From SHVZ01 sp041906305 (lineage in GTDB: Bacteria; Pseudomonadota; Alphaproteobacteria; SHVZ01): DNA of 64,000 nucleotides. Shown one piece after another: positions 9,285-17,824 of this stretch. Every line of letters begins with the position of its first letter. Position 1 is the stretch's first letter. The translations under genes were made by a program, and so were the position numbers. The notes below the pieces were generated by a model. That model was not told where the DNA came from, did not search any database, and saw nothing but the letters and a program-made list of their open reading frames with translations. The stretch is taken from assembly GCA_041906305.1 (NCBI GenBank), contig JAYRJL010000001.1, positions 1,364,001-1,428,000 of the forward strand, written 5' to 3'.

Positions 9285-9342
9285 CATCAATTGTTGTCTT
9301 AAAGGAATAATCTATCTATCTGGGATCACCTGGAGTTTCCCC

Positions 9343-9558
9343 ATGCGGTCCCCAGCCTCGCCCCGTATCGATTGGAACGAGATCCCGGCTTTTGCCGCCC
9401 ACGCGCACAGGCTCCGGAGCGCCGAGATGCGCCGGATGCTGAAAGCCTTGGGAATTGCCGTGATCGGCCTCGCCCGGCACCTCAAGGCGCCGGGCGGGTC
9501 GTATCCGAAGTCGGGCGGGCGCCGCCTTACGGGCGGGCCGGCGCCCTCATCTCCTTGA
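9343..9558 (+). CDS. Small hypothetical protein, 71 aa
   Basis: A 71-residue basic protein, unrecognised. An ATG follows CTGGAG (Shine-Dalgarno-like, about 7 bp upstream). Residues 8-47 look structured: IDWNEIPAFAAHAHRLRSAE then MRRMLKALGIAVIGLARHL, an amphipathic helix pair with an aromatic/acidic start, in the style of small alphaproteobacterial proteins around 70-90 residues. It reads divergently from lysR across the dyad at 9258-9284, so it is a candidate regulon member. Its 3' end overlaps the end of hisS on the other strand by 32 bp, and the last 20 residues (Gly/Pro/Ser-rich) look like read-through, which weakens the call. Confidence 0.45.
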   Translation: MRSPASPRIDWNEIPAFAAHAHRLRSAEMRRMLKALGIAVIGLARHLKAPGGSYPKSGGRRLTGGPAPSSP

Positions 9559-10810
9559 TCGTCGGCTGGCCGTCGCCGTCCAGGGTCGCGTAGTGCGTGA
9601 AGCCGGAGGCCTGGAGGCCTTCGAGCTGACGCCCCAGCTTCTTCTCGAGCGGGAAGAGGGACGGGGCCACGCCCGCCTGGCGGAGCGCCTGGGAGGCGGA
9701 AAGGGCGCGGCCGAGCGGCGTGCCCTCCGGTACCAGGAGCGCCGTCAGCTTCGCCTCGGCCGGCGGCACGAACTTCTTGTCCAGGAGGATGGTGACGACG
9801 CGCTCGAAGCCGATCGAGAAGCCGCAGGCCGGCGCCTCTTCGCCCGAGAGCTTGCCGACCATCTTGTCGTATCGCCCGCCGCCGGCGATCGAGAAGTCGT
9901 ATCCCGGCTGAGCGATCTCGAACACCGGGCCGGTGTAGTAGCCCATGCCGCGCACCAGGGTCGGATCGAAGCGCGCCGCATAGCGGCCTGCAGCATCGAC
10001 GTTGACCGAGTCCAGCACGTCGCGCGCGAGCTTCACCACATCGGCCGGGAGGCTGTCGCCGAGCCGCGTGGCAAAGTCCTCGACCGAGATGCCGTCGACA
10101 CCGTCCAGCATCTTGGACAGGCGGTCGATCTGCGAGTCGGTGAAGCCCTGTGCGCCGAGTTCCTTTTTCACGCCGTCGACGCCGATCTTGTCCAGCTTGT
10201 CGAGCGTGATGAAGACCGCGTTATGCCGCGCAGGCTCGACGCCGGCTGCATTCGCGATCGCGGTCAGGATGCGCCGGTCGTTGAAACGGATGGTAAAGCC
10301 TTCGAAGCCGATCGAGAGAAGGGCCTCAGCCGACCCGACCAGGAGTTCCGCCTCGGCCAGACCCTCCTCGAGCCCGATGATGTCGATGTCGCACTGCGTG
10401 AACTGGCGGAAGCGGCCCTTCTGCGGCCGCTCCGCACGCCAGACGGGACCGATCTGGATCGCCTTGAACACGCGCGGCAGCTGCGCGCGGTTCGAGGTGA
10501 AGAAGCGGACCAGCGGCACCGTGAGATCGAAGCGGAGCCCGAGATCGGCGAGATCATTCTCGCTCTTCACATCCTTGACGAAAGCCTCGGCGAAGGACTC
10601 GCCTCTTTTCATCACCTTGAAGACGAGCTTGGCGTTCTCGCCGCCGTCGTCGCCGGTCAGCAGCTGGAGGTTCTCCAGCGCCGGCGTCTCGATGCGCGTG
10701 TAGCCGAAACGTCGGTACGTCGCGAGGATCCTGGATTGCACCCAGTCGCGGATCGCCGCTTCGCTGGGCAGTATGTCCCGCATGCCGCGGGCAGGCTGTG
10801 GCTTGGACAC
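9527..10810 (-). CDS. hisS: Histidine--tRNA ligase
   Basis: A 427-residue class II aminoacyl-tRNA synthetase charging tRNA-His. It begins with GMRDILPSE, followed by motif 1 region (TRIETPALE). Motif 2 is visible as QIGPVWRAERPQKGRFRQF (about 117-135). The HisRS-specific element RGMGYYTGPVFEI (about 264-276; consensus RGLDYYTGTVFE) and the motif 3 stretch ACGFSIGFERV (about 306-316) follow. Length is normal for a bacterial HisRS. It is the last gene of a minus-strand trio, 66 bp after the amidotransferase gene, and may have its own promoter. The three genes have no obvious pathway in common. Confidence 0.96.
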   Translation of the reverse strand: MSKPQPARGMRDILPSEAAIRDWVQSRILATYRRFGYTRIETPALENLQLLTGDDGGENAKLVFKVMKRGESFAEAFVKDVKSENDLADLGLRFDLTVPLVRFFTSNRAQLPRVFKAIQIGPVWRAERPQKGRFRQFTQCDIDIIGLEEGLAEAELLVGSAEALLSIGFEGFTIRFNDRRILTAIANAAGVEPARHNAVFITLDKLDKIGVDGVKKELGAQGFTDSQIDRLSKMLDGVDGISVEDFATRLGDSLPADVVKLARDVLDSVNVDAAGRYAARFDPTLVRGMGYYTGPVFEIAQPGYDFSIAGGGRYDKMVGKLSGEEAPACGFSIGFERVVTILLDKKFVPPAEAKLTALLVPEGTPLGRALSASQALRQAGVAPSLFPLEKKLGRQLEGLQASGFTHYATLDGDGQPTIKEMRAPARP

Positions 10811-10876
10811 GTGATGTCTCTCGAAGAATGGAAAGCTTGAAGAGCGAACGACGAGGCGGACGGCGGCCTTTAAGGA

Positions 10877-11587
10877 TCAGGCGGCCGACCGCTGCCCGTG
10901 TCGCTCGAACAGGTCGACCCAGCGGTCGCCGATGGTGCGGCCGAGACGCTCGGCGGCGGCGAGATGGTCCTTCATCTCGGCTTCGAGACGCGCGGTCAGT
11001 GCCGCATCGGCCTTGGCGCTCTTGGCCCAGGTGCGGACCATGCCGGCATCGACTTCCGGATGGAACTGGAAGGCGTAGGTCGTGCGGCCGATCCGGTAGG
11101 CCTGGTTGGTCGCCGCCTCGTTGGTCGCCAGGCGGACCGCCTCGTCGGGAAGGTCGAAGGTGTCCTCGTGCCACTGCATCGGACGCACCGCGTCGCCGAG
11201 CCCGGCGAACATCGGATCGGCGCGGCCGGCCTCGGTCAGGTCGACCTTGCAGAAACCGATCTCGTCTGCCTTGTTGCGGTAGACGGGCTTGCCGAAGCTG
11301 CGCGCGATGATCTGCGAGCCTAGGCAGATGCCGAGCACCGGCCGGCCGCTGTCGTGGAAGCGCCGGACCATCTTGTGAAGGCGCGGGTAGTACGGATAGC
11401 CGGCGTCGTCGGCGGCGCACATCGGGCCGCCCATCAGGACGAGCCCGTCGAAGCCCTCCGGTCCGTCCGGGAAGCTTCCGCCCTCGTGGGGCAGGGTGGG
11501 CACGAGCGTGGCGCCGCGGGCGGCGATCGCCTCGCCGACCACACCTGCCGGGTCTTCCTTGTCGTGCTGGACCACGAGGATGCGCAT
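10877..11587 (-). CDS. Class I glutamine amidotransferase family protein
   Basis: A 236-residue stand-alone class I glutamine amidotransferase-like protein, relative of GuaA-N and gamma-Glu-GMP-type hydrolases. The nucleophile elbow is GICLGSQII with Cys at about 95, and the His-Glu pair is in FQFHPEVD (about 180). LVLMGGPM (about 50) forms the oxyanion strand. No synthase domain is fused, so it either hydrolyses gamma-glutamyl amides or serves an unknown partner. It lies 11 bp downstream of the nitrilase-superfamily gene, probably co-transcribed, so both could act on amide compounds (inference). The true substrate cannot be read from sequence. Confidence 0.88.
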   Translation of the reverse strand: MRILVVQHDKEDPAGVVGEAIAARGATLVPTLPHEGGSFPDGPEGFDGLVLMGGPMCAADDAGYPYYPRLHKMVRRFHDSGRPVLGICLGSQIIARSFGKPVYRNKADEIGFCKVDLTEAGRADPMFAGLGDAVRPMQWHEDTFDLPDEAVRLATNEAATNQAYRIGRTTYAFQFHPEVDAGMVRTWAKSAKADAALTARLEAEMKDHLAAAERLGRTIGDRWVDLFERHGQRSAA

Positions 11588-11598
11588 GGGGGCCGAAC

Positions 11599-12519
11599 CT
11601 AGACGGCGATCTGGCCTGCGTCCAGCCGCACATGCTCCAGGGTCACGTGGTCGGCGCCCCAGGCGCCGGGCCAGGCTTCCGCACCGCTCCGGCGCAGCGC
11701 GCGGCAGGCGCCGACAGGCACGTCGCGGGCGATCAGCAGCGGGCCGTCGCCATCGGCTTCCTTCAGCATCGGGATCTCGGCACGGATGCCGTTAGAGCCG
11801 AGGCCGGGCTCGCAGGGTAGGTAGACCGCGGCGCCCGAGGTCGAGGGCTCGGCCACGCCGCGCAGCACCTGGCTTCCGACCAGGCCGACCGCGGCGACCG
11901 GGCAGAGGAGCTCGATCGCGCGCGCCTTGGCGCAATCGAAGACGCGGCGATATCCCGACTCGAGCTCGGTCATCGACGGGACCAGCACCAGATCCAGATC
12001 GAGGCCTTGCAGTCGGGCGGCAAGCGCCGGCTGCTCGATGTCGAGGCAGATGACGACCGCGATGCGGAGCCCACGCCAGTCGAAGGTGGCGAAGCGGCGA
12101 CCGGGCTGCATGAGCCACGCCTCCGGCCGCTTCTCGAACGGCGTGAGACAGAGCTTGTCCTGATGCGCCTCGGTGCCGTTCGGCATCAGAAGGGAGGCGC
12201 GGTTGACCCAGCCCCCGGGAACGGCTGCCGGCATCGATCCCGCAAGCAGGGTCAGCTTCCTTCCAGCGACGATGCGGGCGAGTTGCGGAAGGGCCAGCTT
12301 CGCCTGCTCGGCCATCCAGGCGACCTCGCGGTCCCGTGTCAGGCCGGCCGGCATGTAGGAGAGCCAGTGGGACGACATCCATTCCGGCAGCATCAGGAGA
12401 TCGGCACCGGAGGCGTCGGCTTCGGCGATCTTGCTTTCGGCAAGCTCGATCCACTCGGCGAGCGATCCGAGCGGCCGGGCCAGATTCGCTGCCCACAGGG
12501 CGAGTGTAACCGTGTCCAT
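11599..12519 (-). CDS. Carbon-nitrogen hydrolase (nitrilase superfamily)
   Basis: A 306-residue nitrilase/amidase-superfamily enzyme that hydrolyses non-peptide C-N bonds. The catalytic triad is present: Glu in LLMLPEWMSS (about 47), Lys in HQDKLCLTPFEK (about 141), Cys in AVVICLDIEQPA (about 178). The loop after the Lys and the aliphatic-amidase spacing are normal. No signal peptide, so cytoplasmic. It is first in a minus-strand group with a class I amidotransferase 11 bp downstream and hisS beyond. Which branch of the superfamily (omega-amidase, carbamoylase, amidase) cannot be decided by motif reading. Confidence 0.88.
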   Translation of the reverse strand: MDTVTLALWAANLARPLGSLAEWIELAESKIAEADASGADLLMLPEWMSSHWLSYMPAGLTRDREVAWMAEQAKLALPQLARIVAGRKLTLLAGSMPAAVPGGWVNRASLLMPNGTEAHQDKLCLTPFEKRPEAWLMQPGRRFATFDWRGLRIAVVICLDIEQPALAARLQGLDLDLVLVPSMTELESGYRRVFDCAKARAIELLCPVAAVGLVGSQVLRGVAEPSTSGAAVYLPCEPGLGSNGIRAEIPMLKEADGDGPLLIARDVPVGACRALRRSGAEAWPGAWGADHVTLEHVRLDAGQIAV

Positions 12520-12616
12520 GGACTGGACCTAGGACGCGTCCCCGGTCCGTGCAAGAGGAAAGCCGGCCGCGGATGTCCGGATTGCATTGCCGATCGGGAT
12601 CACCGATGAAGAGCGC

Positions 12617-14143
12617 ATGGTCGACGCGCAGAACATCGAGCGGCTGATCGGTCGGGGCGAGCTGCCTGCCGCTGCGCTCGCGTTGCGGCGAGCCCTTCTT
12701 GGTCGGCCCGACAGGCTCGACATGATGAACCTTCTGGCGCGCGTGATGGAGACGTCGCTGCGCGCGGAAGGAGGAGACCTGCCGGCGCATCCGGCAAGTC
12801 CCGAAATCGGCGAGGGCTTGTTCCGTCGAGGAGTGGGGGCGATTGCCGCAGGCGCCCTCGACGCCGCGGACAAGTCCTTCAGGGCAGCGCTCGCCGTCGA
12901 TCCGGGCGACTACGCCAGCCGCACCGCGCTCGCGGTCATCGTCCTTCTGGCGACGCAGGTCGATGGGGTCCGGCTCGTGCTCGATGATGCAGGCGCGGTC
13001 GAGATCCGCCGGCGCGAAAACGTTCTGCGCATCACGCCGGCCGGGCGACCCCTCCGCGGCCATGCGCTGTTCGCCTACTACAACGAAGGCGTCCTCCTGC
13101 CAGTTGGTCATCCGACGTTCGCGGCTCATACCAACCGCTGGGAAAGTCGTTGCATCGCACGTTTGCTGGTCCGTCTCGGCTATGTCGTCGACGCAGTCGA
13201 CTTCGGCGGGCCATTCCCGGTCGAACTCGACATCTATGACGTGGTGTTCTGTCTGCACGACGGCTTGGATCGGATCGCGCACCGGCTTTCCCCGAAGGCA
13301 CGGAAGATCATGCTGCTGACCGGCAGCAGTCCCGACTACCAGAACCGGCGCGAACGCGAACGCCTCGCCGCGCTGGCAGCGCGTCGGGGCGGGATCTGTG
13401 CACCTCGCCGGCAGATCGAACATGCCGAGCGCGAGCTCAAGGCCCTGGCTCTCGCGGACCACTGCCTTCTCCACGGGAACGCGCATACCCGCTCCACATA
13501 TGCGCCGGCGATCCAGGCCAAGACGAACCTGATCCCGGTTTCCGGCGCCGTCGATGCGCTTTCGATGAACGAGGGCTTCGATCGCCGGCGGTCGCGCCAC
13601 GTTCTTTGGCATTTCGGCATCGGCGCCGTGCACAAGGGCCTGGATCTGGCGGTCGAGGCCTTCCTCAGAAATCCCGATTGGACGCTCGAGGTCGTGAGCC
13701 AGGCCTGCGGCGAGCGGGATTTTCTCGCGATCTACGAAGAGGCGATAAGGAGAGCGGGAAACATCCGCCTGCACGGGTTCATGTTCCCGGCCTCCCGCCG
13801 CTTCCAGGAAATCTCTGGCCGCTGCGTCGCCTTCCTCGGCACCTCCTGCAGCGAAGGCGTCTCACCCGCATGCATCACCGGCATGCAGCAAGGCCTGGTT
13901 CCGATCCTGACCCGGGACTGCGGGGTAGACCTCGATGAGGAGATCGGCACGGTGATCGAGGGCGACACCGTCGAGGCGGTCGAGCGCGGGGTACGCCGAA
14001 CGCTTGACCTGCCGGATGCCGAACTTGCGCGTCGGGGGCGCCTCGCGCGCGCGCGCGCCGCATCTGCCTATTCGCGCCGTGCCTTTGCGTCGGCGGTCGA
14101 GAGCGAGTTTGTGCGGATCCTGACGCCTGCCGACTTCCAATAG
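12617..14143 (+). CDS. Glycosyltransferase (GT4-like) with N-terminal repeat region
   Basis: A roughly 508-residue protein. The N-terminal 100 residues are helical and TPR-like (LIGRGELPAAALALRRALLG, AAGALDAADKSFRAALAVDP). From about 165 a GT-B style glycosyltransferase follows (ALFAYYNEGVLLP, then DIYDVVFCLHDG). The C-terminal half has HFGIGAVHKGLDLAVEAF, RLHGFMFPASRRFQEISGRC and GTSCSEGVSPACITGMQQGL, the last matching the acceptor-phosphate/E-x7-E region of GT4 enzymes. No membrane helix. I chose ATG 12617; TTG 12587 is an in-frame alternative adding 10 residues. It is divergent from the nitrilase gene and is not next to other sugar genes, so its acceptor is unknown. Confidence 0.72.
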   Translation: MVDAQNIERLIGRGELPAAALALRRALLGRPDRLDMMNLLARVMETSLRAEGGDLPAHPASPEIGEGLFRRGVGAIAAGALDAADKSFRAALAVDPGDYASRTALAVIVLLATQVDGVRLVLDDAGAVEIRRRENVLRITPAGRPLRGHALFAYYNEGVLLPVGHPTFAAHTNRWESRCIARLLVRLGYVVDAVDFGGPFPVELDIYDVVFCLHDGLDRIAHRLSPKARKIMLLTGSSPDYQNRRERERLAALAARRGGICAPRRQIEHAERELKALALADHCLLHGNAHTRSTYAPAIQAKTNLIPVSGAVDALSMNEGFDRRRSRHVLWHFGIGAVHKGLDLAVEAFLRNPDWTLEVVSQACGERDFLAIYEEAIRRAGNIRLHGFMFPASRRFQEISGRCVAFLGTSCSEGVSPACITGMQQGLVPILTRDCGVDLDEEIGTVIEGDTVEAVERGVRRTLDLPDAELARRGRLARARAASAYSRRAFASAVESEFVRILTPADFQ

Positions 14144-14152
14144 TCCGCAGGC

Positions 14153-14380
14153 TTGTTCATGCAAGTCAGTCGCATTGACAAAGCGATGGCGACCGACCAA
14201 TCTCCAGGAAGTTCTGCGAGCGACTCGCAGCTGCGAGGGATCGGAGCCCCAATGGTTCTCTGGCGTAGCCTGGACCCGAAGGTGCTGCTTGCCGTGCTGG
14301 CGAGCCGTCGGCCAGACAGGCCGGGCCCCGTGCCGGTGACGAAGGCCCCGGCTGTTGCGGTCAAGAAGGCCGTGGCATAA
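14153..14380 (+). CDS. Doubtful small ORF, up to 75 aa
   Basis: An open frame directly after the glycosyltransferase gene, with possible starts at TTG 14153, ATG 14159 or ATG 14187. The middle (PMVLWRSLDPKVLLAVLASRR) could form a short hydrophobic helix and the rest is Pro/Ala/Lys-rich. No ribosome binding site stands out. It is listed because the 246-bp interval between 14144 and 14389 otherwise holds nothing I recognise. Confidence 0.22.
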   Translation: MFMQVSRIDKAMATDQSPGSSASDSQLRGIGAPMVLWRSLDPKVLLAVLASRRPDRPGPVPVTKAPAVAVKKAVA

Positions 14381-14389
14381 ATAGCCGTC

Positions 14390-14659
14390 ATGGCCGTCAA
14401 CCCGACCCCGCCCCGTGTAGGTTCGCCGCCCCAGCGACGTCTGCTGCCGCCGCCGGCTGGTCGCGCCGAGCCGGGCCGGGCGGCAGCGACCGATGCGGCT
14501 CAGCCCCAGCAGCAGCGTCCGGGCCTCGTCCAGCGGCTCAGGACCGCCGTCAGCGACGATGAAATCGACGGCCAGATCATGCGGATGTTCAAGATGATCG
14601 CCCAGGGGCTGATCAATCTCGCGGCGCCGCGCGGCAGCTACCTCAACATCCTGACCTGA
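14390..14659 (+). CDS. Small hypothetical protein, 89 aa
   Basis: An 89-residue unrecognised protein. The first 45 residues are low-complexity Pro/Arg/Ala/Gln. The last 40 look like a folded helical tail: PGLVQRLRTAVSDDEIDGQI followed by MRMFKMIAQGLINLAAP and a GSYLNIL ending, which is not what a random high-GC frame usually gives. No clear Shine-Dalgarno precedes the ATG. It stops 56 bp before the dienelactone-hydrolase-like gene. Function unknown; could be a small regulatory or membrane-peripheral protein. Confidence 0.4.
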   Translation: MAVNPTPPRVGSPPQRRLLPPPAGRAEPGRAAATDAAQPQQQRPGLVQRLRTAVSDDEIDGQIMRMFKMIAQGLINLAAPRGSYLNILT

Positions 14660-14715
14660 CCCCTGCCGCCTATTTCCATCGCAGGAAGCGGTCTCCGGCC
14701 GCGTTCAGGCGTTGG

Positions 14716-15639
14716 ATGGTCATGTCCATGTTCCGCCTGCTGCTCGTCTCGGCGCTGCTTTTCGGCGGCGCTGCCTCGGCTGAGGAGAGGGCGGTCGAGA
14801 TCTCGGCGGTCGGTGCTTCCCTGCAACTGCCGGCGACCCTGCTGACGCCGAGTGGCGGCGGGCCGTTCCCGGCGATCGTGATCATGCACGACTGCAGCGG
14901 ACTTGGCCCCCGGTCGAGCGGTGCTCCCCGTCGATGGGGCGAGGAGCTGGTGGCGCAGGGGTATGTCGTGCTGATGGCCGACTCCTTTTCGCCGCGCGGC
15001 CTTCCGAACGGTGTCTGCACCGAGGCACCGGAGCGGAGCCGTACCGCGAACCACTATCTGCGGATCGGAGATGCCTACGGCGCGCTCGCATTCCTCCGCA
15101 CGCTGCCCGAGGTCGACGGCCGGCACGTCGGCATCATGGGCGGTTCGCATGGCGGCTCGTCGACGCTCGCCAGCATGGTCGATCCGGGTGACGCACGAAC
15201 CCAGCTGGCGCTGGCCAAGCGCGACGGCTTCGCGGCCGGCATCGCTCTCTATCCGTCCTGCGGCCAGCGCTACGGCGCCTGGACCGTGACACGCGAGACG
15301 GGCAACCGCGGCCCCGTCACCGGCTATGCCGGCGCCTACAAGCCGATCGCTCCGCTCCTGATCCTTGCCGGCGACGCCGACGACTGGACGCCGGCCGAGC
15401 CGTGCGTGCGGCTGGCGGAAGCGGCGCGGGCCCGGGGTTTCCCGGTCGAGATCAAGGTCTATCCCGGGGCGCATCACTCGTTCGACAGCGCCAATCGCGT
15501 CTTCTTCAACCCGAACCGCAACAACGCCTACTCGCCGACCGGCAAGGGCGCGACGACGGGCAGCCAGGCCGAGGCCTGGGAAGACGCGCGGCGTCAGGTG
15601 CGGGCGTTCTTCGCCCGCCACCTAAAGGGAGAGCGCTAG
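14716..15639 (+). CDS. Secreted dienelactone hydrolase family alpha/beta hydrolase
   Basis: A 307-residue alpha/beta hydrolase of the dienelactone hydrolase type. A cleavable signal peptide is evident (MFRLLLVSALLFGGAASAEE), so it acts in the periplasm or outside. Core elements: PAIVIMHDCSGLGP (oxyanion region), nucleophile elbow GGSHGGS (about 140-146, Ser rather than the Cys of classic dienelactone hydrolases), Asp in LILAGDADDWTPAEPC, His in YPGAHHSFD. Three in-frame ATGs (14716, 14722, 14728) could start it; the signal peptide fits any. It ends 4 bp into the end of the convergent EF-G-like gene. Substrate unknown, probably an ester or lactone. Confidence 0.82.
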   Translation: MVMSMFRLLLVSALLFGGAASAEERAVEISAVGASLQLPATLLTPSGGGPFPAIVIMHDCSGLGPRSSGAPRRWGEELVAQGYVVLMADSFSPRGLPNGVCTEAPERSRTANHYLRIGDAYGALAFLRTLPEVDGRHVGIMGGSHGGSSTLASMVDPGDARTQLALAKRDGFAAGIALYPSCGQRYGAWTVTRETGNRGPVTGYAGAYKPIAPLLILAGDADDWTPAEPCVRLAEAARARGFPVEIKVYPGAHHSFDSANRVFFNPNRNNAYSPTGKGATTGSQAEAWEDARRQVRAFFARHLKGER

Positions 15640-17678
15640 CTCGCGGCGGCGGTCGTGTGGCGGCCGCCGTTCTCCTCGATCACCTTGTCGGCGAGGCGCC
15701 CGGTGAGCTCGGCCAGGTGGTCGAACCTCCAGGCGTATGTCGCGACGCCGAGAGTGAGCGAGCGCAGCTCGATGATCAGGTCATGGATCTCGGACTGCGG
15801 CATGTGCGCCGAGACCTCGTCCCATCCCTTCCACCCGGGCTTCGCGTCGTAGCCCAGGATCTGGCCGCGCCGGCCGGTGATGACGCGCTGTACCTTTGCC
15901 GTGTGCTCGTTCGGCACGGAGATGGTGACATGAACGATCGGCTCCAGCAGCACGGGATCGCACTTCGGCAGGCCTTCGCTGATCGCGAGGCGACCGGCGG
16001 TCTTGAACGCGGCATCGGAGGAGTCGACCTGATGGTACTGACCGTCGGTCAGCGTCACCGAGACGTCGACGACGCGGAACCCCAGCACGCCGCGATTCAG
16101 GAATTCGCGCACGCCTTCCTCTACCGACGGGATCCACTGTCGGGGGATCGCGCCGCCGACGATCTTGTCGACGAAGGCGAAGCCCTGTCCGCGCGGCTGC
16201 GGATGAATCTCGATATGCACGTCGCCGAACTGGCCGTGCCCGCCGGTCTGGCGCTTGTGCCGACCGTGCTGCTTCGCCGACTTCCGGATGGTCTCGCGAT
16301 AGGGGATCTTCGGCCGCGTCGCGCTGATCTTCAGGTTGTTGCGCTGGCGCAGCCGATCGAGCGCGATCTGCAGGTGGATGTCGCCCTGGCCGGCAAGCAC
16401 GAGCTGTCCGAGATCGGCGTCATGATCGAGGGAGAGGGAGGGGTCTTCCTCCAGCATGCGCTGGATCGCGCCCGAGAGCTTGACCTCGTCGTTGCGGTTG
16501 TCGGCGTGAATCGAGAGAGCGAAGACCGGTGCAAGTGGCGGCGGGAAGGGGCGGAAGCTGGCGGGGCGCTGGCCCGACGGCGTCAGCACGTCGCCGGTCT
16601 TGACCGCATCCATGCGCCCCAAGGCGACGACGTCGCCGGCCTTGGCTTCGGCGGCCTTCGCAAGTTGAGCGCCGAGCGGCCTCAGGATGCCGGAGATGCG
16701 GTGGCCGCCGAGCGACTGGCCGTCCTTGATCGATCCGCGCCAGACGCGGACGTAGCTGAGCTTGCCGGTTCCGGCGACATGGACGGTCTTGAACACCTCG
16801 GCCACGGCCTCGCCGTCGGACGGCAGTCCGCGACGTGCGGCCGCCACCTGGTGCGTCGGCGTCTCGTGGCGCAACGCCTTCAGGAGGCGGCGGACGCCGT
16901 GGTCCTTCTCGGCGGCGCCGAAGAACACCGGCACGACGCGGTCCTCGCGCAAATCCTTCGAGAGCTCCTGGTAGATCTCCTTCGGCGAGGGGACGACGTC
17001 CTCGAGCAGCTTCTCCAGCAGCTTGTCGTCGAAGTCGGCGAGCGCCTCGAGCATCTCCGTGCGTGCGACCTGCTCGTCGGTGGCGAGCGAATCCGGAATC
17101 TTGATCAGGTCCGAGGCCTGGCCGGGCTTGTAGCGATAGGCGCGCTCGCTCACGAGATCGATATAGCCCGTGACGGTTTCGCCCTCCCGGATCGGGACCT
17201 GGCGAAGCACCAGCGGCCGCTCTGAGATCTCCTGGAGCGCGGCGAGGATGTCCTTCGGCGATTGGGACGCGCCGTCCATCTTGTTGACGAACACCATGTG
17301 CGGGATCGCGTGCTCGTCGATGAAGCGGAAGATCGGAGCCGCGGTCTGCACGCGCTCGGCGACCGGCTCGATCACGACGATCGCGACGTCGGCGGCCATC
17401 AGCGCGTTGCGCGCTTCCTGAGTCAGCTCGATCGAGCCGGGCGTGTCGATGAATGTCCAGGGGTCGTCGAGATAGGCGCCGGAGGCAGCCGACATCTCGA
17501 TGCTCATGTGACGGGCGCGCGCATCCGGCGAGGCATCCCCGACGCTGGTACCGTCCTTGACGGAGCCTCGCTTCGGGATCGAGCCGGACGCATGGAGCAG
17601 GGCCTCGAACAACGTGGTCTTGCCCGCGAGATACGGGCCGACCAGTACGGCGCATCTGGGACTTTGGGTGCTCGCCAT
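15636..17678 (-). CDS. Elongation factor G-like GTPase
   Basis: A 680-residue translational GTPase with EF-G domain order: G domain, beta-barrel (TGKLSYVRVWRGSIKDGQSL region), domains III-V (QTGGHGQFGDVHIEI; C-terminal GYDAKPGWKGWDEVSAHMP). Walker A is GPYLAGKT (14-21) and NKMD is at 132-135. The switch II motif reads DTPGS (78-82) instead of the DTPGH of canonical EF-G, so the catalytic histidine is replaced by serine. Switch I is also divergent (DARARHMSIEMS where EF-G has RGITI). It therefore belongs to the paralogous EF-G-like group rather than being the housekeeping fusA. It is 146 bp downstream of the CorC-like gene. Role unproven. Confidence 0.88.
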   Translation of the reverse strand: MASTQSPRCAVLVGPYLAGKTTLFEALLHASGSIPKRGSVKDGTSVGDASPDARARHMSIEMSAASGAYLDDPWTFIDTPGSIELTQEARNALMAADVAIVVIEPVAERVQTAAPIFRFIDEHAIPHMVFVNKMDGASQSPKDILAALQEISERPLVLRQVPIREGETVTGYIDLVSERAYRYKPGQASDLIKIPDSLATDEQVARTEMLEALADFDDKLLEKLLEDVVPSPKEIYQELSKDLREDRVVPVFFGAAEKDHGVRRLLKALRHETPTHQVAAARRGLPSDGEAVAEVFKTVHVAGTGKLSYVRVWRGSIKDGQSLGGHRISGILRPLGAQLAKAAEAKAGDVVALGRMDAVKTGDVLTPSGQRPASFRPFPPPLAPVFALSIHADNRNDEVKLSGAIQRMLEEDPSLSLDHDADLGQLVLAGQGDIHLQIALDRLRQRNNLKISATRPKIPYRETIRKSAKQHGRHKRQTGGHGQFGDVHIEIHPQPRGQGFAFVDKIVGGAIPRQWIPSVEEGVREFLNRGVLGFRVVDVSVTLTDGQYHQVDSSDAAFKTAGRLAISEGLPKCDPVLLEPIVHVTISVPNEHTAKVQRVITGRRGQILGYDAKPGWKGWDEVSAHMPQSEIHDLIIELRSLTLGVATYAWRFDHLAELTGRLADKVIEENGGRHTTAAAS

Positions 17679-17824
17679 CGTTTGCCTCCCTTAGCCGTTG
17701 CCGGCCGGTCGGAAGCGCCGGCCGTTCAAGTATTGTGGCCAGCGGGAAATCTGACTGGCAAGGGGGAGCGTAGGCCAGTGATTTACCTACGACATTCGAT
17801 GAGCGGCGGATAAACGGCTTGACT

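Noticed and set aside
17700..17726. Hairpin GGCCGG...CCGGCC between the CorC-like and EF-G-like genes as a terminator
   Set aside because: Only 6 bp of stem and no T-run on the minus strand; may be chance in GC-rich DNA.
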